Below are positions 1 through 6,275 of a stretch of DNA of 8,626 nucleotides, one piece after another (within the stretch, counting starts at the first letter, position 1; every line of letters starts with the position of its first letter). The translations under genes and the position numbers were made by a program. The DNA comes from Terriglobia bacterium (GTDB taxonomy: Bacteria; Acidobacteriota; Terriglobia; UBA7540): contig JASHTR010000022.1 of the NCBI GenBank assembly GCA_030040455.1, forward strand, positions 1-8,626, in the 5' to 3' direction. The notes under the pieces are model-generated. The model saw only the letters and a list, made by a program, of their open reading frames with translations. It was not told the origin of the DNA and did not search any database.

Positions 1-11
1 AAGGCAACACA

Positions 12-28
12 GAGTCGTTTTGCGACTC
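12..28. other. Small hairpin beyond the 3' end of the helicase gene
   Basis: GAGTCG (12-17) and CGACTC (23-28) form a perfect 6-bp stem with a 5-base loop. It lies 54-70 bases beyond the stop codon of the minus-strand helicase gene. Read on the minus strand, the bases after the stem are TGTGTTGCC, which is not a clear U-tract, so a Rho-independent terminator is possible but weakly supported. The remainder of 1-81 shows no gene. Confidence 0.3.
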
Positions 29-81
29 CTTGGCTTGCTGTGGTCGCTCCGGATTGGCCTAAGGTCGTAACACTGGTACGA

Positions 82-3000
82 TTAATCCTCATGCGCCGGG
101 CAAAGGGAGATGAAGTCGCACCAGCGGCAGATAAATCCCGGTTTCGCCTCAAAATGGCCTTGCCGGATGCCACCGGCGACTTCACGCACCTCGTTAAGAG
201 TCTGGTCAAGCTGCTGTGGCGTTCGGACCGTTGATACCGGCTGGTTACTGCTGAAGTTATAGAACGTCAGCCGCACCGGAGTTAGTCCCAACGTCCTTTT
301 TGCCGCGAGCGCATAAACAGAAAGCTGGAGGCTTTTTTCAGCGTCACTCTCGGTTCGGGGGCGGCCGGTTTTGTAGTCGACCAGCTCCACCTCTCCTCTT
401 TCTACAGGATCGAGCAAATTAATTTGATCGATGCGCCCTTCAAGGATCACTCCCTCCAGCTCGAGACGGAAGTTTTGCTCCATCTGAATCCCGGCGCTGT
501 TGAGTGGCAGAGCATTGTGGCGCTCGACGAAGGCGCGGAGCTGCTCAAGGCCCGCCTTGCGATAGGTTTCCGCCTGATATTCATCATCAAACCCCAGATT
601 TCTCCAGTGATCTGAATAGAACTTCTCAATCTCCATAAAGCCCGGCGGCCCCTTGCGGCGCAGCTCAAAATAATGCCTCGCGGTGGCGTGCATCAGGTTG
701 CCAAAGGTGAGCGCCGCCTGGGGCGTCGTCGGGACTTTCAGCACGTGCTGGAATTTGTACTTGAGCGGGCAATCGCAATAATCGCTGATCGAGGTGGCAC
801 TGAGGCGGAGTTTCGGCTCCTCCTCGGGGAGCTGGTGGGACCATCGCTCGAGGCGGTGAAGGGTTTCGCTCCCTCCTTCGCTCGCGCTCTCAAACAACCG
901 CCCCTGGCCGGAGCGCGTTCCCCGTTCGGAAAGCTGCCGTCGGATTTCTATGGTGGCCTGGCCGGTCTCTTCAGCTCCTGTGTCCGGGCGATCGCCTGCG
1001 CGCTTTCCTTCCAAGCTGGAATGCGGGACTTCAATTTGCTCGATGTCGCGCGCAGCGATTGGGGAATCAGAAAGCAAATCGTGAATAAAGGCAGACTGCT
1101 GCTTTTCGGACCGGGAAACGCTCGAAACATAAAGTCGTTGTTGTGCGCGCGTGAGCGCGACGAAAAACAGCCGCCGCTCTTCCTGAAGGTGGATGCCCGG
1201 CGGCGGGAGTGGCCCTTTGCGGAGTTCTTGCGGGAACTCGATCACCGGCTTGCGCTCTGTGGCCGGAAACCGGCGAGGCGAGACACTGATGACGAACACA
1301 ACGGGAAACTCCAGGCCTTTGGCGGCGTGCACGGTCATCATCTGCACTGTGTCCCGCGCATCCACAGCTTCCGGGGCCTCAACCTTTCCTCCTGCTTCTG
1401 TGAAGTAATGGAGGTATTCCATGAATTCCGGCAAGCGGCGTGTTTCGCTCTTCTCTTCCCAGGTCTCTAAAAACTCCCGAAAAGCTTCAAGGCGGCGTTG
1501 CTCCGAGTCGCCAGGCAGATAACGCCATCCCAGCCGATCGACCAGCAGGTCCATCAGGTTAGAGACGGGAAGCCTCCGGGAGGCTTTGCGCAAGTCGCCG
1601 AGAAGACCGGCCAGGCGCTTCCATCCGCTTCTCTCAATCCCTTGGAGAAGCTCCGGGGCGCGACTTCGCTCAATCACGCCCCAAAGCGAAGTCCGGTCCT
1701 TGGCTGCCTGCTGCCGGATCGCCTGAGCCAAGGTCTCAGGAAATTCCCACCGCGGATCGAGTAACACGCGCGTAAGGCTGATGCTCTCGTGGGGTGAATG
1801 GATCACCTTGAGCCAGGCAATCAGGTCGCGCAGCACGGCCACCTGAAGAATGGAAAGCCCGCGAATGGCGAAGGGAATCTTCCGGCGACGGAATTCCGCA
1901 ACGAGCGCGTCGCGATAATGATGAGCCCGATAAAGCACGGCCATGCCACCCAAGGCGGTGCCTCGCTGCCGAAGTCGCTCAACCTCTTCGGCGACCCACA
2001 AGGCTTCACTCTCAGGGTCACGCGCTTTCAGCAGATAAACGGGGCAACCTTCGCTATTCCTGGAGGCAAGCGGCGGCTTTTCCGCGTAGCGGCTGTTGTG
2101 GGCGATCACCGCTCCGGCAGCGCGCAGGATTCGCTGGGTGGAGCGGTAATTCTCGGTGAGATAGACCGTCTGATGGCCGGGAAAAGCCTGGTGAAACATC
2201 TGGAACGCGCCGTGAGAAGCGCCACGAAAGCGGTAAATGGCCTGGTCGTCATCGCCCACGGCGGTGATGTTGTAAGGCGGGGGCACGAGGAGTTTCAGAA
2301 GCTCCACCTGGCCGTAGTTCGTGTCCTGAAACTCATCAACGAGAACGCTTCGAAAGCGCCCGCGCACTTCCTCAAGGACTTCGGATTTTTGCTTCCAAAG
2401 CGCTACGGTTTCGCTCACCAGGCTTCCGAGGCTGGAGGCGCCTGCTTCTTCAATCAGGCGGCGGCTATTGCGAAAAACGCGTGCCAGCTCCTTTTTCTTT
2501 ATCACCTCATCCCATTCGAAGTTCTCTTCCGCACTGTCCGCGCGCGCGGCTGCTTTAGAGCCGGAATGCCGGCGATGGAATCCCCTTTCGCATTCCTCGA
2601 CAAAAGCTTCAAAATCCTCCGGCTCAATCAGCTCATCCTGGCACCGGGAGAAGAAGTCGTTGAGATCGTGCAGGAAGGCTCCGGGCTCGGCGAGCTTTTG
2701 GTAACGTTCCAGGCCGAGAGCGGCAAGGCGTCGGCGCAGAAAGATCCAAACGTCGATCTTATCGAGAAGCAGGCGATCCACGTGGTGCTTGCGCAGCTCG
2801 TGCAGGCAGAATGCATGAAAGGTAGAAATTACGGGGAGAGTGGTGAGGTCCGGAAGGGCTTCGGCCACCCGGCGCGACATTTCCTGGGCTGCCTTTTCGG
2901 TGAAGGTGAGGGCAAGGATGCTCTCAGGACGCAGGGGAAAACTGCTTTCGCCGAAGACCTCATTCTCAAGCATTCGAACTATACGCTGGGTGATGACACG

Positions 3001-3090
3001 GGTCTTCCCGGTGCCGGGCCCGGCAACCACCAGCAATGGCCCTTCACCATGCTCGACAGCCTGTTTTTGCTGCGAATTCAGCTCCAGCAT
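82..3090 (-). CDS. UvrD/PcrA-like SF1 helicase fused to a RecB/Cas4-type nuclease domain
   Basis: A 1002-residue ATP-dependent DNA helicase-nuclease, probably cytoplasmic and acting in recombination or repair. All SF1A motifs are visible: Q motif near residues 4-12, Walker A AGPGTGKT (23-30), motif Ia TFTEKAA (62-68), Walker B VDEFQD (251-256), motif III GDDDQAIYRFRG (279-290), motif IV LTENYRS (311-317), motif V TVHAAKGLEF (586-595) and motif VI VALTRAQQR (644-652). A charged, low-complexity linker (about 675-760) leads to a PD-(D/E)XK nuclease: His801 in GNLMHA, Asp888 in GRID, Asp905 and Lys907 in VDYKTG, and a QLSVYA motif at 922-927. Cys772/Cys774 before the nuclease and Cys988, Cys991 and Cys997 at the C-terminus match the Fe-S arrangement of AddB and Cas4. 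The ATG at 3088-3090 puts the Q motif at the very N-terminus, as usual for the family, although no strong Shine-Dalgarno precedes it. It is transcribed away from the LTxxQ gene and has no partner subunit here. Plain UvrD/PcrA proteins are about 700 residues, so the extra length is the nuclease part. Confidence 0.95.
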   Translation of the reverse strand: MLELNSQQKQAVEHGEGPLLVVAGPGTGKTRVITQRIVRMLENEVFGESSFPLRPESILALTFTEKAAQEMSRRVAEALPDLTTLPVISTFHAFCLHELRKHHVDRLLLDKIDVWIFLRRRLAALGLERYQKLAEPGAFLHDLNDFFSRCQDELIEPEDFEAFVEECERGFHRRHSGSKAAARADSAEENFEWDEVIKKKELARVFRNSRRLIEEAGASSLGSLVSETVALWKQKSEVLEEVRGRFRSVLVDEFQDTNYGQVELLKLLVPPPYNITAVGDDDQAIYRFRGASHGAFQMFHQAFPGHQTVYLTENYRSTQRILRAAGAVIAHNSRYAEKPPLASRNSEGCPVYLLKARDPESEALWVAEEVERLRQRGTALGGMAVLYRAHHYRDALVAEFRRRKIPFAIRGLSILQVAVLRDLIAWLKVIHSPHESISLTRVLLDPRWEFPETLAQAIRQQAAKDRTSLWGVIERSRAPELLQGIERSGWKRLAGLLGDLRKASRRLPVSNLMDLLVDRLGWRYLPGDSEQRRLEAFREFLETWEEKSETRRLPEFMEYLHYFTEAGGKVEAPEAVDARDTVQMMTVHAAKGLEFPVVFVISVSPRRFPATERKPVIEFPQELRKGPLPPPGIHLQEERRLFFVALTRAQQRLYVSSVSRSEKQQSAFIHDLLSDSPIAARDIEQIEVPHSSLEGKRAGDRPDTGAEETGQATIEIRRQLSERGTRSGQGRLFESASEGGSETLHRLERWSHQLPEEEPKLRLSATSISDYCDCPLKYKFQHVLKVPTTPQAALTFGNLMHATARHYFELRRKGPPGFMEIEKFYSDHWRNLGFDDEYQAETYRKAGLEQLRAFVERHNALPLNSAGIQMEQNFRLELEGVILEGRIDQINLLDPVERGEVELVDYKTGRPRTESDAEKSLQLSVYALAAKRTLGLTPVRLTFYNFSSNQPVSTVRTPQQLDQTLNEVREVAGGIRQGHFEAKPGFICRWCDFISLCPAHED

Positions 3091-3101
3091 GAAACTGATC
3101 C

Positions 3102-3117
3102 ATTTTACCCAATTTTA
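3102..3117 (-). promoter_or_regulatory. Possible -10 elements for the helicase gene
   Basis: Two copies of TAAAAT (5 of 6 match to TATAAT) lie on the minus strand at 3112-3117 and 3102-3107, just upstream of the helicase ATG. Neither has a good -35 hexamer at 16-18 bases, so this is only an A/T-rich promoter candidate. The left copy is so close to the start that it would give an almost leaderless transcript. Confidence 0.22.
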
Positions 3118-3127
3118 ACGCCCTGCC

Positions 3128-3155
3128 TGTAACCTCTTCCACCCGCGGCAACGTC
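3128..3155 (+). promoter_or_regulatory. Candidate ECF-sigma-type promoter for the LTxxQ gene
   Basis: TGTAAC (3128-3133) is followed after 18 bases by CGTC (3152-3155). The AAC core in the -35 and CGTC in the -10 are typical of promoters read by extracytoplasmic-function sigma factors, though the usual spacer is 16-17 bases. Transcription would start near 3161-3163, giving a leader of about 65 bases before the ATG at 3230. A competing housekeeping -10, TACTAT (3160-3165), overlaps it but has only a poor -35 (TTCCAC, 3137-3142). Both assignments are by eye. Confidence 0.3.
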
Positions 3156-3215
3156 AGGATACTATGGAAGCGTCACGCAGGCGATGGGGCGCACCGTAAT
3201 TCAGCAAGATGATGT

Positions 3216-3221
3216 AGGAGG
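3216..3221 (+). promoter_or_regulatory. Ribosome binding site that decides the LTxxQ gene start
   Basis: A perfect AGGAGG. It is only 2 bases from the ATG at 3224 but 8 bases from the in-frame ATG at 3230. The normal spacing of 5-9 bases favours 3230. This is the only strong Shine-Dalgarno I see in front of any gene in the window. Confidence 0.75.
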
Positions 3222-3229
3222 AAATGAGA

Positions 3230-3769
3230 ATGGATATCAATAAACTTTCTCGGACGATGAGCGAAAGCCAACTCCGCGGCTGGAGGCAACGTAGGGCCGG
3301 GGAAGGCAGGATTGTGTTCTCGGTTGTCACGGCCGTTTTCACCTTGATTGCCGTGTCGCTGCTTTTCCTGCAGGCCCAGCCAGCTTTTCCGGCGCCCACT
3401 CCCCAGGCTGGCGAGCAAGGCGGCGGGCAATACCACGGAATGCACCGGCGGGGTCAGGACGAGCTCGGGTATCTGAGCAAGGCCCTTAACCTGACCGCCC
3501 AGCAGAAGAAGCAGATCAAGCCCCTTCTTGAAAATCAGCGTAAGGAGATGATGTCCCTCCGGCAAGACACCTCGCTTTCCCGCCAGGACCGGATGTCGAA
3601 GTTCATGGCAATCCGCAAGCAGACCATGGACAAGATTCGTCCCCTTCTTACCTCAGACCAGCAAGCAAAGCTCCAACAGATGGAGCAGAGGCGGGAGGAG
3701 CGAATGCAGCAGTTTCGGCAAAGGCAGGAAGGAAGCGGAAACCCGGCCACGACACCGCAGAGCCAATAG
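3230..3769 (+). CDS. LTxxQ-motif (Spy/CpxP-like) membrane-anchored or periplasmic protein
   Basis: 179 residues with the start chosen from the AGGAGG spacing; two residues longer from 3224. A basic, polar N-terminus of about 28 residues precedes one hydrophobic segment (about 29-47), then QPAFPAP and a Gln/Gly/Pro-rich stretch. This fits a signal anchor or a signal peptide with an unusually long n-region. The C-terminal half is helical, charged and Met/Gln-rich, with two copies of the family signature: LTAQQ at 88-92 and LTSDQQ at 140-145. Spy and CpxP are periplasmic members of this family that act as ATP-independent chaperones or sensors in envelope and metal stress. That role here is inferred, because the family is broad and weakly conserved. 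The Gln/Arg-rich tail (about 150-179) is probably disordered. It is divergent from the helicase gene and stands alone. A downstream ATG at 3257 would shorten the n-region but has no Shine-Dalgarno. Confidence 0.85.
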   Translation: MDINKLSRTMSESQLRGWRQRRAGEGRIVFSVVTAVFTLIAVSLLFLQAQPAFPAPTPQAGEQGGGQYHGMHRRGQDELGYLSKALNLTAQQKKQIKPLLENQRKEMMSLRQDTSLSRQDRMSKFMAIRKQTMDKIRPLLTSDQQAKLQQMEQRREERMQQFRQRQEGSGNPATTPQSQ

Positions 3770-3781
3770 TAACGCCTTTTC

Positions 3782-3809
3782 GACTTTTGACTTTGAACTT
3801 TCAACTTGA
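3782..3809. repeat. Degenerate heptanucleotide tandem repeat
   Basis: Four consecutive 7-base units, GACTTTT, GACTTTG, AACTTTC and AACTTGA, follow the consensus RACTTTN. They lie 13 bases after the LTxxQ stop, in the 73-base spacer between two convergent genes. Short tandem heptamers between genes are known in cyanobacteria (STRR sequences) and some other phyla. No function is implied by the sequence. Confidence 0.6.
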
Positions 3810-3827
3810 TTCTGCGCGTGAGGCTTT

Positions 3828-3846
3828 TTGACCCTTGGAGGGTCAA
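3828..3846. other. Hairpin at the convergent 3' ends, overlapping the YyaL-like stop codon
   Basis: TTGACCC (3828-3834) and GGGTCAA (3840-3846) form a perfect 7-bp stem with a 5-base loop. The minus-strand stop codon of the YyaL-like gene (3843-3845) sits inside the stem. A T-run lies on its left on the plus strand, but neither strand shows a U-tract after the stem. It is therefore not a canonical intrinsic terminator, though its place between two converging genes suggests a role in 3' end formation. Confidence 0.4.
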
Positions 3847-5957
3847 CCTTCGATGAGTAACTTAAGCATTTCCTGGGGATCAGTGGCGGGAAGCTTGCAC
3901 TGGAAGTTCCGGCAAACGTAAACCACGGCCTTGCCCCTGGCGGTTTTCATGGGACGAGTGAATTCGGCAAGGCCTGTAATTTCCTCCGACGCGGCATCAT
4001 CCGGAAGCAGGAGCACGACTTTATTAGGAAGGAACACTTCTCTCAGCGCTCTCAACATGACCTGCGTATCCTCGGCCTGCGGTTTCCCACTGATCACCAC
4101 TTCGTAGGCAGGTCCGAGGGCAAAATCCAATGCCACCATCCATAACGTATAAGCGGCCGGGGATTCGCCGATCGACGCGCCGAAGGCGGCAGAAAGTTGG
4201 GCAGCTTTTTCATCGGTGCGACCGGTCAAGCGGGCGAGGCGCAGCAGGTTGAGCAAGCTCGCGGAGTTCCCCGAGGGGACAGCCCCGTCATAAATCTCTT
4301 TCGAGCGCACCAGCACTCTTTCCTGGTTATCCGCCGTGAAGAAGAAGCCGCCTTTGGCTTCATCCCAGAAATGGCGGAGCGCGTAGTCGTTGAGTTCAAG
4401 CGCGGTGCGGAGCGCTCTCGGCTCGAACGTCGCCTCATAAAGCTCGATCAGCCCCCAAACCATGAAGGCGTAATCATCCAAGTTGCCCGGAACCGCCGCG
4501 TCGCCTTCCCGATATCGATGCAGCAGGCCGCCCTCTGAGGTTCTCATGCGACTTAGAATGAAATCCGCCGCGCGCTGGGCTGCTTCAGCATAGCGCGGTT
4601 CTCCAAGCGCCTGCGCGGCCATGGCGCAGGCTGCGATCATCAGGCCGTTCCAGTCGGCAAGAACCTTATCATCTTTGTGCGGATGCACCCTTTTCTCGCG
4701 CTCCGCAAAGAGCCTGGCGCGGGCCGATTCCCATCGTTGGTCCCAGTCCGCCTTCGTGATCCCGAGGGCGCCCGCCAGCTCCTCCGGAGTCTTTGCCTGG
4801 TGGAGGATATTTTCGCCGCCTGCTTCGCCGCCCATTGGATCGGAGAAATTTCCTTCGGAGCGGACATCGAAGGCGTGAATGACAAAAGCCGCTTCTTCAT
4901 CACCCAGCAAGTCGCGGATTTCGGCCTCTTTCCAGAGATAAAACTTTCCTTCGACGCCTTCTGAATCCGCGTCCTCAGCGCTCAAAAAGCCCCCCTCTGA
5001 ATGCGTTAAAGCGCGCGAGACGTAGGCGAGGATTTCGCGCGCAGTTTGCCCATACTCTTTCTTTTTCGTCGCCTGGAATGCTTCCACGTAGGCCATCGTG
5101 AGCAACGCCTGGTCGTAGAGCATCTTTTCAAAATGGGGCACGTGCCATTCCTGATCCGTAGAATAGCGGTGAAACCCGAAGCCAAGATGATCGTAAATTC
5201 CACCGCGCCGCATGGCAGAGAGCGTGCGTTCGACCATCTCAAGGGAATCGGCGTCTCCCGCGCGCTTCGAGTAGCGCAGCAGAAAGAGGAGGTTATGCGG
5301 CGTCGGGAACTTCGGAGTACTTCCGAAGCCCCCGAAGCGCCCGTCAAAGCGCGAGCGAAGTTCCTCGAAGCAGGCATCGAGCGTGGCGGAGCCGAGCGTT
5401 CCGGGAGCAGCCGGGGCCGAGACTTTTTCCAAAGCTTCCATGATTTCCTCGGCAGAGCGCATCACGTCATCTTGGCGCGCGAGCCACGTCTCGCGGATGC
5501 GAGGGATTAAGCTGAGCATTCCCGGCCGTCCAAAGCGCTCCCTGCGCGGAATGTAGGTGCCGGCAAAGAACGGCTTTTTCTCCGGCGTCATCACGATGGT
5601 CAGTGGCCATCCACCGCTGCCCGTCACCATCTGGCAAACGCGCATATAAACGTTGTCGACGTCCGGACGCTCCTCGCGGTCTACCTTGATGGAGATGAAC
5701 GTTTCGTTCATCAACCTTGCCACCTCTGCATCCTCAAAGGATTCGTGCTCCATCACGTGGCACCAGTGGCAGGTGGAATAGCCGATGGAAAGAAAGATAG
5801 GCCTTTTTTCCCGCCGCGCCGCCTCGAAAGCCTCTTCTCCCCAGGGATACCAATCGACCGGGTTATAGGCGTGTTGGAGCAGGTAAGGACTTTTCTCCCC
5901 GATCAGCCGGTTCGTCCGGGAACTTGCATTTTGTTGTAGGTTTTCCAGGCCTTGCAT
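3843..5957 (-). CDS. DUF255 thioredoxin-like / six-hairpin barrel protein (YyaL/SSP411 family)
   Basis: 704 residues, the usual length for this family (human homologue SPATA20, bacterial YyaL). The N-terminal thioredoxin-like DUF255 domain starts with the hallmark [20 protein letters not shown] (21-40), has a CHWC redox-type motif at 63-66, and the cis-proline strand GGWPLT at 115-120 followed by FFAGTYIP. The rest is an (alpha/alpha)6 barrel of the N-acylglucosamine-2-epimerase/cellobiose-epimerase fold, with [19 protein letters not shown] (207-224), [17 protein letters not shown] (252-268), [13 protein letters not shown] (272-284), EDADSEG (328-334), ADWNGLMI (434-441) and the C-terminal [13 protein letters not shown] (682-694). 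No signal peptide is seen, so it is probably cytoplasmic. Its biochemical activity is not established; redox or sugar-related roles have been suggested only from the folds. The ATG at 5955-5957 gives 16 residues before the conserved region, and its only Shine-Dalgarno-like stretch is a weak GAGAG. It is not in an operon here. Confidence 0.93.
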   Translation of the reverse strand: MQGLENLQQNASSRTNRLIGEKSPYLLQHAYNPVDWYPWGEEAFEAARREKRPIFLSIGYSTCHWCHVMEHESFEDAEVARLMNETFISIKVDREERPDVDNVYMRVCQMVTGSGGWPLTIVMTPEKKPFFAGTYIPRRERFGRPGMLSLIPRIRETWLARQDDVMRSAEEIMEALEKVSAPAAPGTLGSATLDACFEELRSRFDGRFGGFGSTPKFPTPHNLLFLLRYSKRAGDADSLEMVERTLSAMRRGGIYDHLGFGFHRYSTDQEWHVPHFEKMLYDQALLTMAYVEAFQATKKKEYGQTAREILAYVSRALTHSEGGFLSAEDADSEGVEGKFYLWKEAEIRDLLGDEEAAFVIHAFDVRSEGNFSDPMGGEAGGENILHQAKTPEELAGALGITKADWDQRWESARARLFAEREKRVHPHKDDKVLADWNGLMIAACAMAAQALGEPRYAEAAQRAADFILSRMRTSEGGLLHRYREGDAAVPGNLDDYAFMVWGLIELYEATFEPRALRTALELNDYALRHFWDEAKGGFFFTADNQERVLVRSKEIYDGAVPSGNSASLLNLLRLARLTGRTDEKAAQLSAAFGASIGESPAAYTLWMVALDFALGPAYEVVISGKPQAEDTQVMLRALREVFLPNKVVLLLPDDAASEEITGLAEFTRPMKTARGKAVVYVCRNFQCKLPATDPQEMLKLLIEG

Positions 5958-5963
5958 ATGCTC

Positions 5964-5986
5964 TCTGCTATGAGCGGGGTAGCAGA
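5964..5986 (-). promoter_or_regulatory. Inverted repeat in the leader of the YyaL-like gene
   Basis: TCTGCTA (5964-5970) and TAGCAGA (5980-5986) are perfect 7-base inverted repeats with a 9-base spacer, ending 6 bases before the YyaL-like ATG. In mRNA they would form a stem covering part of the AGAGAG purine stretch that could act as ribosome binding site. In DNA the 16-base centre spacing suits a dimeric regulator. Either reading is inference. Confidence 0.4.
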
Positions 5987-6038
5987 CTTTTACCTTTCAG
6001 AAAGTATGTGGCTTTTCGTCTGGAATTCATGGACAAAC

Positions 6039-6069
6039 CGCAGAGTTTCCAAAGGCGGGAAACCCTGCG
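6039..6069. repeat. 12-bp stem-loop in the divergent spacer
   Basis: CGCAGAGTTTCC (6039-6050) pairs with GGAAACCCTGCG (6058-6069) at 11 of 12 positions around a 7-base loop. It lies between two divergent starts, where a terminator is not expected, so it is more likely an extragenic repeat or a regulatory structure. A T-rich stretch follows on the plus strand (6074-6082) but not directly after the stem. Confidence 0.55.
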
Positions 6070-6099
6070 CTGCGTTTCTTTCCTGCCACTCACGTTACG

Positions 6100-6186
6100 G
6101 TAGTGGGTCAGTTTGAATCTGTAGAGACGAGCTTACCTCGCCCTATGGCGGCTTAAAGCCGTCTCCACATCAAGCTGATCCGCTAC
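6100..6186. repeat. 87-base nested palindrome, MITE- or REP-like element
   Basis: The outer arms GTAGTGGGTCAG (6100-6111) and CTGATCCGCTAC (6175-6186) are 10/12 complementary. They continue through TTGA/TCAA (6113-6116 with 6170-6173). After a 3-base bulge come TGTAGAGACG (6120-6129) with CGTCTCCACA (6160-6169), 9/10 complementary. Inside are GCTT (6131-6134) with AAGC (6156-6159), and CGCC (6139-6142) with GGCG (6147-6150), closing a 4-base loop. The whole element can fold as one hairpin. Non-coding, compact palindromes of this sort are typical of REP-like repeats and small non-autonomous transposable elements. I see no target-site duplication at the ends and no transposase nearby. Confidence 0.65.
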
Positions 6187-6226
6187 TCACACCCTCAACA
6201 TGTTACTCCAGGATCGGAGTTCCAGG

Positions 6227-6232
6227 TATACT
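6227..6232 (+). promoter_or_regulatory. Possible -10 element of the permease gene
   Basis: TATACT matches TATAAT at 5 of 6 positions and would place the transcript start near 6239, about 37 bases before the ATG. The best -35 at a tolerable distance is TTACTC (6203-6208, spacer 18), which is poor. The right end of the 87-base palindrome is only 40 bases upstream. Confidence 0.33.
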
Positions 6233-6275
6233 CTTTGCCGGTCCGGATGGCGGTTGAGTTCCGGCCTTCACCACA

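Larger units (their letters stand above)
5958..6275. other. 318-base divergent intergenic region rich in inverted repeats
   Basis: This spacer separates the start of the minus-strand YyaL-like gene from the plus-strand permease start, so it must hold promoters for both. I see three inverted repeats in it (5964-5986, 6039-6069 and 6100-6186) and a -10-like hexamer before the permease. I see no convincing small ORF and no recognisable tRNA or riboswitch. Positions 6187-6226 show nothing distinctive. Confidence 0.7.

Noticed and set aside
673..1470. 265-codon plus-strand ORF opposite the helicase C-terminal half
   Set aside because: Same reason: a shadow frame with no domain, fully inside a well-supported gene on the other strand.
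1798..3132. 444-codon plus-strand ORF opposite the helicase gene
   Set aside because: It lies antisense to a gene with every helicase motif intact. Its product has no recognisable domain and unnatural composition. Long antisense frames are common in GC-rich genes.
5046..5510. 154-codon plus-strand ORF inside the YyaL-like gene
   Set aside because: Antisense shadow of conserved barrel motifs, with no independent support.
6090..6190. TCAC on both sides of the 87-base palindrome as a target-site duplication
   Set aside because: The left copy (6090-6093) is 6 bases away from the palindrome end while the right copy (6187-6190) abuts it, so they do not flank the element symmetrically. A 4-base match is weak.
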